Notes under the pieces: generated by a model
The model's database searches: none
What the model saw: the letters and a program-made list of their open reading frames with translations, nothing else
Told to the model about the DNA's origin: nothing
Assembly (NCBI GenBank): GCA_900546785.1
Contig: URED01000058.1
Coordinates: 1 to 8,456 of the forward strand
DNA length: 8,456 nt
Origin: an uncultured Oscillospiraceae bacterium
Lineage (GTDB): Bacteria > Bacillota > Clostridia > Oscillospirales > Acutalibacteraceae
Direction: 5' to 3'
Shown: positions 1 to 6,604 of the stretch, piece by piece
How the letters are laid out: the number at the start of each line of letters is the position of its first letter
Position numbering within the stretch: position 1 is the stretch's first letter
Program-made: the position numbers and the translations under genes

Positions 1-99
1 ACGGCGCACGCGCAAAAGCTGAGCGACGACCTTTTAGACCTATATACGCGGCTTATCCACGTTTTACTTTACGGAATGCTGCGTGAAGGCTCCAAATAA
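1..99 (+). CDS. C-terminal end of an unidentified protein (possibly a TetR-type regulator)
   Basis: An open frame enters from the left edge and ends at a TAA at 97-99, leaving 32 residues. The tail reads KLSDDLLDLYTRLIHVLLYG followed by MLREGSK: an amphipathic helix and then a hydrophobic helix with a short basic end. This resembles the last helix of TetR/AcrR-type ligand-binding domains, but that is only an impression from a short fragment. The gene is convergent with the phage-type genes to its right and is followed, 125 bp downstream, by a hairpin terminator that suits its strand. The start and most of the protein lie outside the window, so the function is not assigned. Confidence 0.55.
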   Translation, partial: TAHAQKLSDDLLDLYTRLIHVLLYGMLREGSK

Positions 100-223
100 T
101 GCAAAATTAACAGAAAAACGAACGAAAAGTGCAAATGCCGTATGAACACTTGGATTGTAAACAACAGCGCCGTTCAAAACAAAATGCTGTTGCTCTGCGC
201 GGTTCAGCCGGCTTTATCAACAC
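100..223. other. Gene-free stretch between convergent units
   Basis: This AT-rich stretch follows the stop codon of the left-hand gene. It contains a 7-bp inverted repeat, CAACAGC at 162-168 and GCTGTTG at 186-192, with a 17-nt loop and no T-tract after it, so it is not a convincing terminator. I see no promoter, tRNA or attachment-site-like direct repeat here. Confidence 0.4.
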
Positions 224-253
224 GAGGGGGAGCGTTACCGCTCCCCCTCTTTT
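224..253 (+). terminator. Rho-independent terminator between convergent genes
   Basis: A perfect 11-bp stem, GAGGGGGAGCG at 224-234 and CGCTCCCCCTC at 239-249, closes a TTAC loop and is followed by TTTTATT on the plus strand. This is a strong terminator for the gene ending at 99. Read on the minus strand the same hairpin lies just after the endolysin stop at 269, but it is followed by GTGTTGATAAAG rather than a T-tract. It would therefore stop minus-strand transcription poorly as a classical terminator, though it could still protect a 3' end. Confidence 0.85.
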
Positions 254-268
254 ATTATGCCTTTTGCA

Positions 269-1144
269 TTATTCCACACCGCCGTCATAAACGGTAAAGC
301 CGCATTTATAATCACTTGTGCCGTTCACCTTGTAAATGACAAGGAACATACCGTCCGTTTTGGTGGGGCAGAGGCATGCCTCGTTCTTATCCAGGCTGCC
401 GACTGTTGTCTTCTTTGCCGTATCGGCGTAGACGGTCTCCGTTGTGGAACCGTTTTTATAATTCCGGCCGCCAGCCGGCGCGTTTGTTACGCCGCCCGCG
501 TATTTCACAAAGCCCGCCTTGTGCTTATTTGTGCCGTCCAGATCATACTGCACACAATACGCGCTGCCCTTTTTGCCGAAGCACTTTGCCACCTCTCGCG
601 GAGCAAGCGAGCCGATCTCGGCAGAAAAGCCGCTGTCTGCATAAACGATCTCTTTTGTTGAGCCGTTTTGCCATTTGACGGACGGCACATAGTAACCTAC
701 AGCGCTTGAAGCCGTGCTGCCGGTTATCTTGCTTTGGTCTTTCGGGCGCAGCACGCCGTAAACATCCTCGTAATCATGCTTTTCGCGCTGCATCTCCTTG
801 CCGCTCCAATTCTGATCATAGGAATAAAAATAAGAGGTGTTGCCCTCGCCCGTGCAGATGCCCAGATGCCCTGCGCCGCCGCCTTTGTTTCCGTTCCACA
901 CCATGATATCGCCTTTTTGCGGAACAAAAGACGGCGTATTGCTTATTCTGTTAAAAGCATTGACAAGCTGGGTATGCTTTGCATAATCTATCCAATAATA
1001 TTTTGCATTGCCCCAGCTGCCGGGCTTGATACCAAATACCTTGTCAAGATATACCTTGATAAGATCAACGCACTGCGCGCCGTATGCGCCGTCATAATCC
1101 GTTGCTTTGCCGTTATAGGCGGCAACAAATTCGGTGTAATTCAT
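269..1144 (-). CDS. Phage-type endolysin: CHAP amidase/endopeptidase with two C-terminal repeats
   Basis: The 291-residue protein is a peptidoglycan hydrolase of phage-lysis type. Residues 1-135 form a CHAP domain: the catalytic cysteine is Cys25 in AQCVDLIK, the histidine is His93 in GHLGICTG, and DQNW at 110-113 supplies the third polar residue. A Ser/Thr/Ala linker of about 20 residues leads to two tandem repeats of about 62 residues, at 158-219 and 229-290. Each begins with a (W/Y)xNGST(K/T)E element followed by VYAD, and ends with a GF-V-Y-x-GGV element. Similar repeats follow catalytic domains in clostridial prophage lysins, and cell-wall binding is their likely role. CHAP domains cut either the MurNAc-L-Ala bond or a peptide cross-bridge; which one cannot be told here. 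There is no signal peptide, so export depends on the holin encoded just upstream. The start ATG overlaps the holin stop (ATGA, 4 bp) and has a GGAGG 7 nt before it. The stop is TAA at 269-271. Confidence 0.93.
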   Translation of the reverse strand: MNYTEFVAAYNGKATDYDGAYGAQCVDLIKVYLDKVFGIKPGSWGNAKYYWIDYAKHTQLVNAFNRISNTPSFVPQKGDIMVWNGNKGGGAGHLGICTGEGNTSYFYSYDQNWSGKEMQREKHDYEDVYGVLRPKDQSKITGSTASSAVGYYVPSVKWQNGSTKEIVYADSGFSAEIGSLAPREVAKCFGKKGSAYCVQYDLDGTNKHKAGFVKYAGGVTNAPAGGRNYKNGSTTETVYADTAKKTTVGSLDKNEACLCPTKTDGMFLVIYKVNGTSDYKCGFTVYDGGVE

Positions 1145-1419
1145 ACATTTTCCTCCGCTTCTGCCGTATCTTCAGCCGGCCGGGTGCCGGACTCCTCCGC
1201 CTGCGCCGTTTTAAGCTCAGGCAGATTGATTACCGAGGTCAAAAGCGAAAGCAGCCCGGCAAGACCGGCTGAGCTGAGCGCCATGACCCAGTTTACTTCG
1301 CCGAGCGTCACGGCGGTTGTGCCGATTGATGCAACCGCCGTTTGCGCCATGGTTCTTACCGCCCTGAGACCCGCCGCCTTAAACCACGGCAGAAATTTGT
1401 TTTTAAGCCATTCCTTCAT
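1141..1419 (-). CDS. Phage holin, r1t-like
   Basis: This 92-residue membrane protein is expected to assemble pores in the cytoplasmic membrane and release the endolysin. A basic amphipathic N-terminus (KEWLKNKFLPWFKAAGLRAV) is followed by hydrophobic segments at about 24-41 (AQTAVASIGTTAVTL) and 44-64 (WVMALSSAGLAGLLSLLTSV). A charged tail rich in Glu and Ala closes it. The KAAGxRAxxTMAQTA pattern and the second segment ending LLSLLTSV are typical, as I remember them, of the r1t holin family. The chosen ATG at 1417-1419 has a GGGGAG six bases upstream. An in-frame ATG at 1446 would add nine residues (MPLKKGEIL) but has a poor ribosome site. The 5' end overlaps the preceding gene by 17 bp and the 3' end overlaps the endolysin by 4 bp, so the three are translationally linked. 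Confidence 0.9.
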   Translation of the reverse strand: MKEWLKNKFLPWFKAAGLRAVRTMAQTAVASIGTTAVTLGEVNWVMALSSAGLAGLLSLLTSVINLPELKTAQAEESGTRPAEDTAEAEENV

Positions 1420-1696
1420 AAGAATCTCCCCTTTTTTCAAGGGCATAGAGCCTGCCCTCGTGTTCTGTTAAATCTGTTTGATGCTCGCAGAGTCTTTCAA
1501 ATATAACGCGGTGCTTCTGCGCCGTTTTTTCCTTAAACACATTCAGCTCCGTCTCCTCGCGCTCCATACGAAAAACAAGATGATCTATGCGCCCGGAAAG
1601 CTGCGTCATGGCCTTGGTATTTTTTGCAAGCGGCACGGCGACCGTACCGATCAGCCCCGCGATCACAACAATAACGCTGACTACAGTCCACTCCAT
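1403..1696 (-). CDS. Small membrane-anchored coiled-coil protein of the lysis module
   Basis: The protein has 97 residues. One N-terminal hydrophobic segment (residues 5-24, VVSVIVVIAGLIGTVAVPLA) is followed by a charged, helix-forming region to the end, with heptad-like spacing of Leu, Ile and Val (KAMTQLSGRIDHLV, then ERLCEHQTDLTEHEGRLYAL). It lies in the usual place for the accessory membrane proteins found between tail-fibre and holin genes in prophages of Bacillota. It recalls XhlA-type proteins in being short, coiled-coil and singly anchored, but XhlA carries its anchor at the C-terminus, so I do not assign that family. It could help the holin or endolysin at the membrane. The gene begins 18 bp after the tail-protein stop, and an SD-like GGTGAT sits just before the ATG. 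Confidence 0.8.
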   Translation of the reverse strand: MEWTVVSVIVVIAGLIGTVAVPLAKNTKAMTQLSGRIDHLVFRMEREETELNVFKEKTAQKHRVIFERLCEHQTDLTEHEGRLYALEKRGDSYEGMA

Positions 1697-1714
1697 CTCA
1701 TCACCGCCCTTCGC

Positions 1715-2899
1715 TTATTCATGTTGAACGGCGGCGGGCAGTTTTACCATGATCTCCGCGTTTAGTCCGTCTGCGGGATTGAGCGCCACGTTATTGGCCT
1801 GACCGTATTGAAACGCCACATAATTCGCGCCGTCTTCAATCGTAACAAGCGTGGGATCGCTCACCCAGCCGATTCCGTCCTGCTTAACATAGGATGTGCC
1901 GCTTTTAGAATATATTACGGCTGCAAGCCAGTAATTGGTGGGCGGTTTTAAGATGATCTGCGTGCCGGTTGCGTAATAATGGTACCCGCTTCTGAGTCTT
2001 GTAGTTGAATCAATAAACTGCCCCGCGGAACCCATAGCGCCCTTTACCCAATCGTTGTACCGTGCGCAAACAAAATAATCGGCAGCTATCTTATCCTGCT
2101 TGGCGGCAAGCGCCGCCGCGATCACCTTATTCTGCACGGGTGCGGTGCTCTCCTCATCAAGCTGCGCGTCCACAGCGGCGAACGCGCCCTGCGGACCCTG
2201 TATGCCCTGCGGACCCGTATCGCCTTTCTCTCCTTTTTCGCCCTTTTCGCCTTTCGGGATAACAAAATCCAAAACAGCGGCGCTCTGCGTTCCGCTGTTC
2301 GTTACGCTTGCAGGCGTACCCGGTTCGGCTGTTTGCGTTGTGCCTACCGTTACCGTTGCGGCGGCGCCGTCTTTACCGCTTTCGCCCTTTTCACCCTGCG
2401 GGCCCTGCGCGCCCGTATCGCCTTTGTCGCCCTTATCTCCTTTGAACGCGCCGCTTTGCGCGTCCTCTTCAAGCTGTTTTGCAATGCTCTGCGCCGCTTC
2501 CGCCGCGCCCACCGCGCTTGCCGCAAGGCTCACAAGCTGCTCATACTGCGTTTCTTCAGGCTCCTCCTGCGGCTCGCCGCCGTATACCGCTTTTCTGTTT
2601 AAAACGGACAGCGCCGCCGTCGTTATCCTGTAACTGTCCTTTTCCCCGATAACGGAAAAGCTGAAATAGCCGTCCTGCTCCAGCACCTTGGACGGCACAA
2701 GGCATCTGTCCTGCTCCAGCACAACGCTGTAGACCTCGCCGTCCGGCTCCGCCTTAAAATGCGCCGTCTTAACAAGCCCCTGCCATTCATCGGTCTTAAA
2801 ATCAAACAGGCATGCAAGGCAGTTTTCGCTTTGCTGCGCGGAATAGACCGTATTGGTCAGCCGCTGCCTCTGCCCGCTTACTTCGATCTCAATCAGCAT
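1715..2899 (-). CDS. Phage tail / receptor-binding protein with collagen-like repeats
   Basis: This product of about 394 residues is modular. Residues 1-105 look like a beta-rich N-terminal domain of baseplate-upper-protein type (starting MLIEIEVSGQ, with FDFKTDEWQGLVKTAHF and a terminal RITTAALSV). A Glu-rich and Ala-rich helical linker follows. Two Gly-X-Y collagen-like blocks lie at about 154-178 and 217-238 (bases 2366-2440 and 2186-2251), separated by a beta segment ending VLDFVIPKG. A STAPVQNKV element at 251-259 is common in tail-fibre repeats. The C-terminal 120 residues, with Trp345 in GIGWVSDP, look like a variable carbohydrate- or receptor-binding domain. The Gly-X-Y blocks suggest a trimer. 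It is the first gene of a four-gene module. The start at 2899 is chosen because the family usually begins at MxIEIEV. An ATG at 2932 would add 11 residues, but its nearest SD (AAGGGGA) is about 12 nt away. Confidence 0.85.
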   Translation of the reverse strand: MLIEIEVSGQRQRLTNTVYSAQQSENCLACLFDFKTDEWQGLVKTAHFKAEPDGEVYSVVLEQDRCLVPSKVLEQDGYFSFSVIGEKDSYRITTAALSVLNRKAVYGGEPQEEPEETQYEQLVSLAASAVGAAEAAQSIAKQLEEDAQSGAFKGDKGDKGDTGAQGPQGEKGESGKDGAAATVTVGTTQTAEPGTPASVTNSGTQSAAVLDFVIPKGEKGEKGEKGDTGPQGIQGPQGAFAAVDAQLDEESTAPVQNKVIAAALAAKQDKIAADYFVCARYNDWVKGAMGSAGQFIDSTTRLRSGYHYYATGTQIILKPPTNYWLAAVIYSKSGTSYVKQDGIGWVSDPTLVTIEDGANYVAFQYGQANNVALNPADGLNAEIMVKLPAAVQHE

Positions 2900-2939
2900 A
2901 TGCCGCCCCGCTTTCCCCGGGATTAAATACATGAAGCAT
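2889..2939 (-). CDS. Possible 16-codon leader ORF overlapping the tail-protein start
   Basis: An ATG at 2937-2939 has a well-spaced AAGGGGA before it and opens a reading frame of 16 codons (MLHVFNPGESGAAYAD). Its TGA at 2889-2891 lies inside the first codons of the tail-protein gene, in another frame. The best ribosome site in the region serves this ATG rather than either in-frame ATG of the large gene. It could be a coupling peptide that delivers ribosomes to the ATG at 2899, or the ORF could be accidental. I do not recognise the peptide. Confidence 0.25.
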   Translation of the reverse strand: MLHVFNPGESGAAYAD

Positions 2940-3149
2940 AATGTTCCCCTTTCTGTTTGAGCTCAACGGCACACGCCCCGGGCGCGGCAGCAAATAAAGC
3001 CGCCCCTGTTTATTCTATGCCGCGCCCGTAATATACGTGAATGCCGTGCGCTTTGCCGCCGCCCCCGCAGGCAAAGCAACGCGCAGAGCCGCTCTGCACC
3101 TGCGCGAAAACAAAAACGGCGCGCAAATACGCTGCCGTTTCGGTTTCTG
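2940..3149 (-). other. GC-rich transcribed leader or intergenic stretch
   Basis: About 210 nt lie between the promoter and the tail-protein gene. On the minus strand the stretch contains a hairpin GCAGAG-CGG-CTCTGC (3083-3097) inside a larger alternative pairing (CGCGCAG with CTGCGCG). It also contains a bulged GC stem (2980-2988 with 2999-3006) around an AT-rich loop. An open frame without a usable ATG ends at a TAA at 3010-3012 with the tail KAHGIHVYYGRGIE; this may be decayed coding sequence. I recognise no known riboswitch or T-box here. Confidence 0.35.
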
Positions 3150-3178
3150 ATATTACACACGGTCATAGATTCCGTCAA
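3150..3178 (-). promoter_or_regulatory. Sigma-A-type promoter for the phage-type module
   Basis: On the minus strand a TTGACG (-35, bases 3173-3178) is separated by exactly 17 nt from TAATAT (-10, bases 3150-3155). The match is five of six at -35 and four of six at -10. It lies just beyond the trp terminator and points into the tail-protein, holin and endolysin genes, with initiation expected near 3143. It would make the module independent of trp transcription. No operator is evident. Confidence 0.6.
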
Positions 3179-3183
3179 GCGCA

Positions 3184-3220
3184 AAAGAAAAAACACCCCG
3201 AAAAGCATTTTCAGGGTGTT
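3184..3220 (-). terminator. Rho-independent terminator of the trp operon
   Basis: Read on the minus strand, AACACCCTGAAAA (3208-3220) pairs with TTTTCGGGGTGTT (3192-3204) over 13 positions, one of them a U-G wobble, around a TGC loop. A T-rich run (TTTTTTCTTTT) follows. It lies 75 nt after the trpA stop codon and so ends the trp transcript. On the plus strand the wobble becomes a C-A mismatch and a short ATTTTT follows, so weak two-way action is possible. Confidence 0.92.
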
Positions 3221-3249
3221 ATTTTTCAGACCGTTAAAATTTATTTTTT

Positions 3250-3279
3250 GTTTTTATGCGTATTTTGCTGCATAAAAAC
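3250..3279. repeat. AT-rich inverted repeat behind trpA
   Basis: GTTTTTATGC at 3250-3259 and GCATAAAAAC at 3270-3279 form a perfect 10-bp inverted repeat around a 10-nt loop, 16 nt past the trpA stop. On the minus strand an A-run follows it, so it is not a terminator for trp. On the plus strand CGTTTTTTCT follows, but no plus-strand gene is nearby. It may stabilise the 3' end of the trp mRNA. Confidence 0.5.
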
Positions 3280-3295
3280 CGTTTTTTCTGCGCGT

Positions 3296-4078
3296 TTATC
3301 TGCCGGCGGCAAGGATCGCGTCTTTCATGGATTTTACGTAATCATACACATATGCGGGGGCGTCCTTGCCGTACTGCGCAACGATCTTCACGATGGCGGA
3401 GCCTACGATGACCCCATCCGCATATTCGCAAACGCGCGCCGCCTGCTCGGGCGTGTTGATGCCGAAACCGATCGCAACGGGAATATCCGTTACGGCCTTG
3501 ATCGATTCGGTAATTGCGCGCAGATCCGTCTTGATCTCGCTTCGAACGCCCGTTACGCCCAGGGAAGACACTTCATAGATAAAGCCCTTTGCCTCTTTGG
3601 CAATCATCTGTATCCTGCTTTCGCTTGTGGGGGCGATGAGTGATATGACGTCTATACCGTATTTATCCGCAACGCTGCGCAGCTCTTTCTTTTCCTCAAA
3701 CGGAAGATCGGGAACGATCACGCCGGAGATGCCGCTGTTTTTGGCATTTTCAAGAAATTTATCATAGCCGTATTTAAACAGCACGTTCAGATACGTCATA
3801 AACACCAGCGGGATATCCGCCTCTTTAGAAAGCTCCTCCGCAAGGGCAAATACCTTATCCGTGGTCGTTCCGCCGGCAAGCGAACGCAGGTCCGCCTCCT
3901 GAATCACAGGCCCCTCCGCGATCGGGTCTGAAAACGGTATGCCGATCTCTATCAGATCGCAGCCCGCCCTTGCCATTTCAAGCATGATCTTTTTGCTGGT
4001 TTCCAGATCGGGGTCACCAGCCGTAACGAAACCGATGAACGCCTTGCCGTTCTCAAACGCTTTGGAAATATTATTCAT
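3296..4078 (-). CDS. trpA: Tryptophan synthase alpha chain
   Basis: The 260-residue TIM-barrel subunit cleaves indole-3-glycerol phosphate to indole and glyceraldehyde 3-phosphate and passes indole through a tunnel to TrpB. Motifs in order: FVTAGDPD at 17-24, [10 protein letters not shown] at 43-52 with the catalytic Glu44, PDLPFEE in the middle, the loop-6 segment [11 protein letters not shown], and the C-terminal phosphate site IGFGI and GVIVGSAIV. The second catalytic acid, Asp60 in the Salmonella enzyme (ADGP), is Glu55 here (AEGP), a variant I recall from clostridial TrpA. The ATG at 4076-4078 overlaps the trpB stop (ATGAATAA, 8 bp). An upstream in-frame ATG at 4114 would add 12 residues lying inside trpB and is rejected because the family starts near MNNISKAF. 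This is the last gene of the operon and is followed by its terminator. Confidence 0.97.
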   Translation of the reverse strand: MNNISKAFENGKAFIGFVTAGDPDLETSKKIMLEMARAGCDLIEIGIPFSDPIAEGPVIQEADLRSLAGGTTTDKVFALAEELSKEADIPLVFMTYLNVLFKYGYDKFLENAKNSGISGVIVPDLPFEEKKELRSVADKYGIDVISLIAPTSESRIQMIAKEAKGFIYEVSSLGVTGVRSEIKTDLRAITESIKAVTDIPVAIGFGINTPEQAARVCEYADGVIVGSAIVKIVAQYGKDAPAYVYDYVKSMKDAILAAGR

Positions 4079-5255
4079 AGATCTCTTTCCCCCTGTATCT
4101 TGCGATCGCCGCAACGTCTTTATCTCCCCTGCCGGAAAGGCAGCAGATGATAATATCCTCCTTTTTCATCTGCGGCGCCAGCTTCATAACATGCGCAACG
4201 GCATGCGCGCTCTCTATTGCGCAGATGATGCCCTCCGTTCTTGCGATATATTCAAAGGCGTTCACCGCCTCGTCATCGGTGATTGCAACATACTGCGCTC
4301 TGCCCGTGTCTTTCAGATTTGCGTGCTCCGGGCCTACGCCGGGGTAATCCAGCCCGGCGGAAATGCTGTAGACCGGCGCGATCTGCCCGTATTCATCCTG
4401 GCAGAAATAGGATTTCATACCGTGGAACACGCCGAGCGTTCCCGTTGCCATGGTTGCCGCCGTTTCTTTGGTGTTCACGCCTCTGCCCGCCGCCTCGCAG
4501 CCGATCAGCGCAACCTCTTTATCGTTGATAAAATTATAGAACATGCCCATGGCATTCGAGCCGCCGCCCACACACGCCACAACGGCGTTCGGTAGCCTGC
4601 CCTCTTTTTCAAGGATCTGTTCGCGCGCTTCCTTGCTGATAACGCTCTGAAAATCGCGCACGATCGTGGGGAAGGGGTGCGGCCCCATAACGGAGCCGAG
4701 CACATAGAGCGTATCGTCCATTCTGGACGCCCATTCGCGCATTGCCTCGTTCACGGCGTCTTTCAGCGTTTTTGTGCCGGTGGTTACGGGGTGTACCTTT
4801 GCGCCGAGCAGCTCCATACGGTAGCAGTTGAGCGCCTGGCGCTTCGTATCCTCCTCGCCCATAAAGATCTCGCATTCCAGACCCATAAGCGCCGCCGCCG
4901 TTGCCGTGGCAACGCCGTGCTGACCGGCGCCCGTCTCTGCGATCACGCGCGTTTTGCCCATTTTTTTCGCAAGCAGGCACTGCCCAAGCACATTATTGAT
5001 CTTGTGCGCGCCGGTGTGATTCAGATCCTCGCGCTTAAAATAGATCTTAGCACCGCCCAGATCGCGCGTCATATTTTCCGCGTAATAAAGCAGCGAGGGG
5101 CGGTTTGCATACTCACGCAAAAGCGTATCCAGCTCCTCCACAAACTGCGGATCGTTTTTATAGTGCTCATACTGCTTTTCAAGGTTTATCACCTCGTTCA
5201 TCAGTGTTTCGGGTATATACTGCCCGCCGTGTATTCCGAATCTGCCCTTACTCAT
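4071..5255 (-). CDS. trpB: Tryptophan synthase beta chain
   Basis: The 394-residue, PLP-dependent beta subunit condenses indole with L-serine to give tryptophan. It begins [19 protein letters not shown]. The PLP lysine is Lys85 in [10 protein letters not shown]. The catalytic Glu107 lies in [10 protein letters not shown], and the PLP-phosphate loop is GGGSNAMG at 230-237. LSGRGDKD at 373-380 carries the Ser (375) that contacts the pyridine nitrogen. Length and motifs are those of the common TrpB1 form, which partners with TrpA; trpA follows directly, with an 8-bp overlap. The ATG overlaps the end of trpF (ATGAGTAA, 8 bp), with a GGAG about 10 nt before it. No defect is visible. Confidence 0.98.
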   Translation of the reverse strand: MSKGRFGIHGGQYIPETLMNEVINLEKQYEHYKNDPQFVEELDTLLREYANRPSLLYYAENMTRDLGGAKIYFKREDLNHTGAHKINNVLGQCLLAKKMGKTRVIAETGAGQHGVATATAAALMGLECEIFMGEEDTKRQALNCYRMELLGAKVHPVTTGTKTLKDAVNEAMREWASRMDDTLYVLGSVMGPHPFPTIVRDFQSVISKEAREQILEKEGRLPNAVVACVGGGSNAMGMFYNFINDKEVALIGCEAAGRGVNTKETAATMATGTLGVFHGMKSYFCQDEYGQIAPVYSISAGLDYPGVGPEHANLKDTGRAQYVAITDDEAVNAFEYIARTEGIICAIESAHAVAHVMKLAPQMKKEDIIICCLSGRGDKDVAAIARYRGKEIYE

Positions 5256-5835
5256 ATCTTGCCATCTCCGTAAATCTTTTTATTTTTTCAAAATCTTTAA
5301 ACCCGTTCGTTTCAACGGCAGAGGAAACATCTACCGCAAAGGGGCTTACCGTTTCTACCGCAAGGCGGACGTTGCTTTCATTCAGCCCGCCCGCAAGGAA
5401 GAACGGCTTATCCGTTTGCGGAATATTTTTCCATGCAAAGCCCCTGCCCGTGCCCGTGCCGGAATCAAACAGATAATATGCCACATCATAGTTTTCAAGC
5501 CCGTGCGGCACACCCGCCGCGCAGTTGAAATATTTGATCACCGGCGCGTTTATGCTTTTGCAAAATTCCGCGCTTTCACCGCCGTGGAGCTGCGCCATAT
5601 CTATTACGCCGCGCCGCACAAGGCGGTTGATCCTTTCGGCGTCATCCTCAACGAATACGCCCACAGCTTTGATTGCAGGATCTAACTTTTCACGCAGCCG
5701 CGCCGCCGTATCGCCGTCTATGCTCCGCCGAAAGCCGGGTGTGAGCACAAAGCCGATATATTCCGGCAAAACGGCGTTTACATATTCAATATCCTGTATA
5801 CGGCGCAGGCCGCAGATCTTGATTTTAACAGCCAC
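5248..5835 (-). CDS. trpF: Phosphoribosylanthranilate isomerase
   Basis: This 195-residue TIM-barrel enzyme performs the Amadori rearrangement of phosphoribosylanthranilate to CdRP. The general base is Cys8 in KIKICGL and the general acid is Asp124 in [14 protein letters not shown]. Substrate-site elements AQLHG (81-85), FFLAGGL (145-151) and AVDVSSAVE (167-175) are all present; the usual SSGVE is SSAVE here. The start is a GTG at 5833-5835, preceded by GAGGGAG, and overlaps the last codons of trpC by 11 bp. No ATG is available that would keep the conserved N-terminal strand. It is a separate gene rather than fused to trpC, unlike in enterobacteria. Confidence 0.97.
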   Translation of the reverse strand: MAVKIKICGLRRIQDIEYVNAVLPEYIGFVLTPGFRRSIDGDTAARLREKLDPAIKAVGVFVEDDAERINRLVRRGVIDMAQLHGGESAEFCKSINAPVIKYFNCAAGVPHGLENYDVAYYLFDSGTGTGRGFAWKNIPQTDKPFFLAGGLNESNVRLAVETVSPFAVDVSSAVETNGFKDFEKIKRFTEMARYE

Positions 5836-6604
5836 GAAGCTCCCTCAACTTTTCCCCGATATTTGCGCTTTTCATAAGCGTTTCGCCGATCAGAACGGCG
5901 TTGGCGCCGCTCTTTTCAATCTTTTCTATATCGCTGCGGGTCTTTACGCCGCTTTCCGAAACAAAGAGGACGCCCGGCGGCACAAGCGCCCGGAGCCTTG
6001 CCGCATTTGAGGTATCAACGGAAAAATCACGCAGATTTCTGTTGTTGACGCCTATGACCCTTGCGCCGGCACGCACGGCGGTCTCTATCTCTTTTTCATC
6101 GTGCGCCTCAACAAGTGCGCTCATACCAAGTGCGTCACAAATATCTATATATTCTTCCAGCTCCTGCTTACTCAGCAGCGCGCATATGAGCAGCACTGCG
6201 TCCACGCCGAGCAGCTTTGCCTCATAGATCTGGTAATCGCACACTGTAAAATCCTTGCGCAAAACGGGTATCTGCACAGTTTTTGCGATCTCCTGCAAAT
6301 ATTCGTCACTACCTAAAAACCACTTGGGTTCCGTAAGGCAGGAGATGCAGTCCGCGCCCGCCGCCTCATACTGCCGCGCAATAGCAAGATACGGGAAATC
6401 CGCGCTGATCAGCCCTTTAGAGGGGCTTGCCTTTTTGACCTCGCAGATGAATGCAAGCCGTTTTTTGGACAGCGCCTTTTCAAATGCAAACGTGCCCTTT
6501 TGCACTGCCAGCGCCTGCGCCTTTACCAAGGACAAAGGCTTTTCCCCGATTCTTTTTTCATATCTTTCCTTCGTGTGTTCGGCAAGCTGCTCCAGGATCG
6601 TCAT
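5825..6604 (-). CDS. trpC: Indole-3-glycerol phosphate synthase
   Basis: The 259-residue protein closes the pyrrole ring of CdRP, with loss of CO2 and water, to give indole-3-glycerol phosphate. The (beta-alpha)8 barrel shows the family motifs in order. [11 protein letters not shown] (54-64) holds Glu55 and Lys57, [11 protein letters not shown] is at 89-99, VLRKDF (114-119) holds the catalytic Lys117, and ALVEAH (163-168) holds Glu166. GVNNRNL is at 185-191, VSESGV at 215-220 and VLIGE at 237-241. The start ATG overlaps the trpD stop as ATGA (4 bp) and follows a clear GGAGGT, which points to coupled translation. The protein is monofunctional, and the isomerase is the next gene. Confidence 0.98.
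   Translation of the reverse strand: MTILEQLAEHTKERYEKRIGEKPLSLVKAQALAVQKGTFAFEKALSKKRLAFICEVKKASPSKGLISADFPYLAIARQYEAAGADCISCLTEPKWFLGSDEYLQEIAKTVQIPVLRKDFTVCDYQIYEAKLLGVDAVLLICALLSKQELEEYIDICDALGMSALVEAHDEKEIETAVRAGARVIGVNNRNLRDFSVDTSNAARLRALVPPGVLFVSESGVKTRSDIEKIEKSGANAVLIGETLMKSANIGEKLRELRGC

Noticed and set aside
161..192. Inverted repeat CAACAGC / GCTGTTG as a second terminator
   Set aside because: Only 7 bp with a 17-nt loop and no T-tract after it on either strand.
734..1471. Plus-strand frame of 245 codons opposite the endolysin and holin
   Set aside because: The minus-strand genes in this span have intact family motifs, overlapping junctions and good ribosome sites; the plus frame has none.
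2186..2440. Short repeated GGC-rich units resembling a repeat array
   Set aside because: The periodicity is nine bases and encodes Gly-X-Y triplets in frame with the tail protein; there are no spacers, so it is not a CRISPR or a mobile repeat.
2100..2633. Plus-strand frame of 177 codons rich in Pro, Ser and Cys
   Set aside because: It is the antisense of the Gly-X-Y and Ala-rich segments of the tail protein; the repetitive composition keeps the opposite strand open. No ribosome site or family motif.
100..3190. Phage attachment-site direct repeats flanking the lysis cassette
   Set aside because: Comparing the stretches 100-260 and 2940-3190 by eye I found only matches of about 7 bases, no more than chance.
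2963..3208. Minus-strand frame of 81 codons rich in Arg and Cys upstream of the tail protein
   Set aside because: It starts inside the trp terminator and reads through the promoter; its composition looks like out-of-frame GC-rich sequence.
3041..3643. Plus-strand frame of 200 codons running through the promoter, the trp terminator and into trpA
   Set aside because: It crosses a strong terminator and an unambiguous gene on the other strand, with no protein-like motif.
4677..5273. Plus-strand frame of 198 codons opposite trpB
   Set aside because: Shadow of a highly conserved trpB; no recognisable motif and no promoter or ribosome site.
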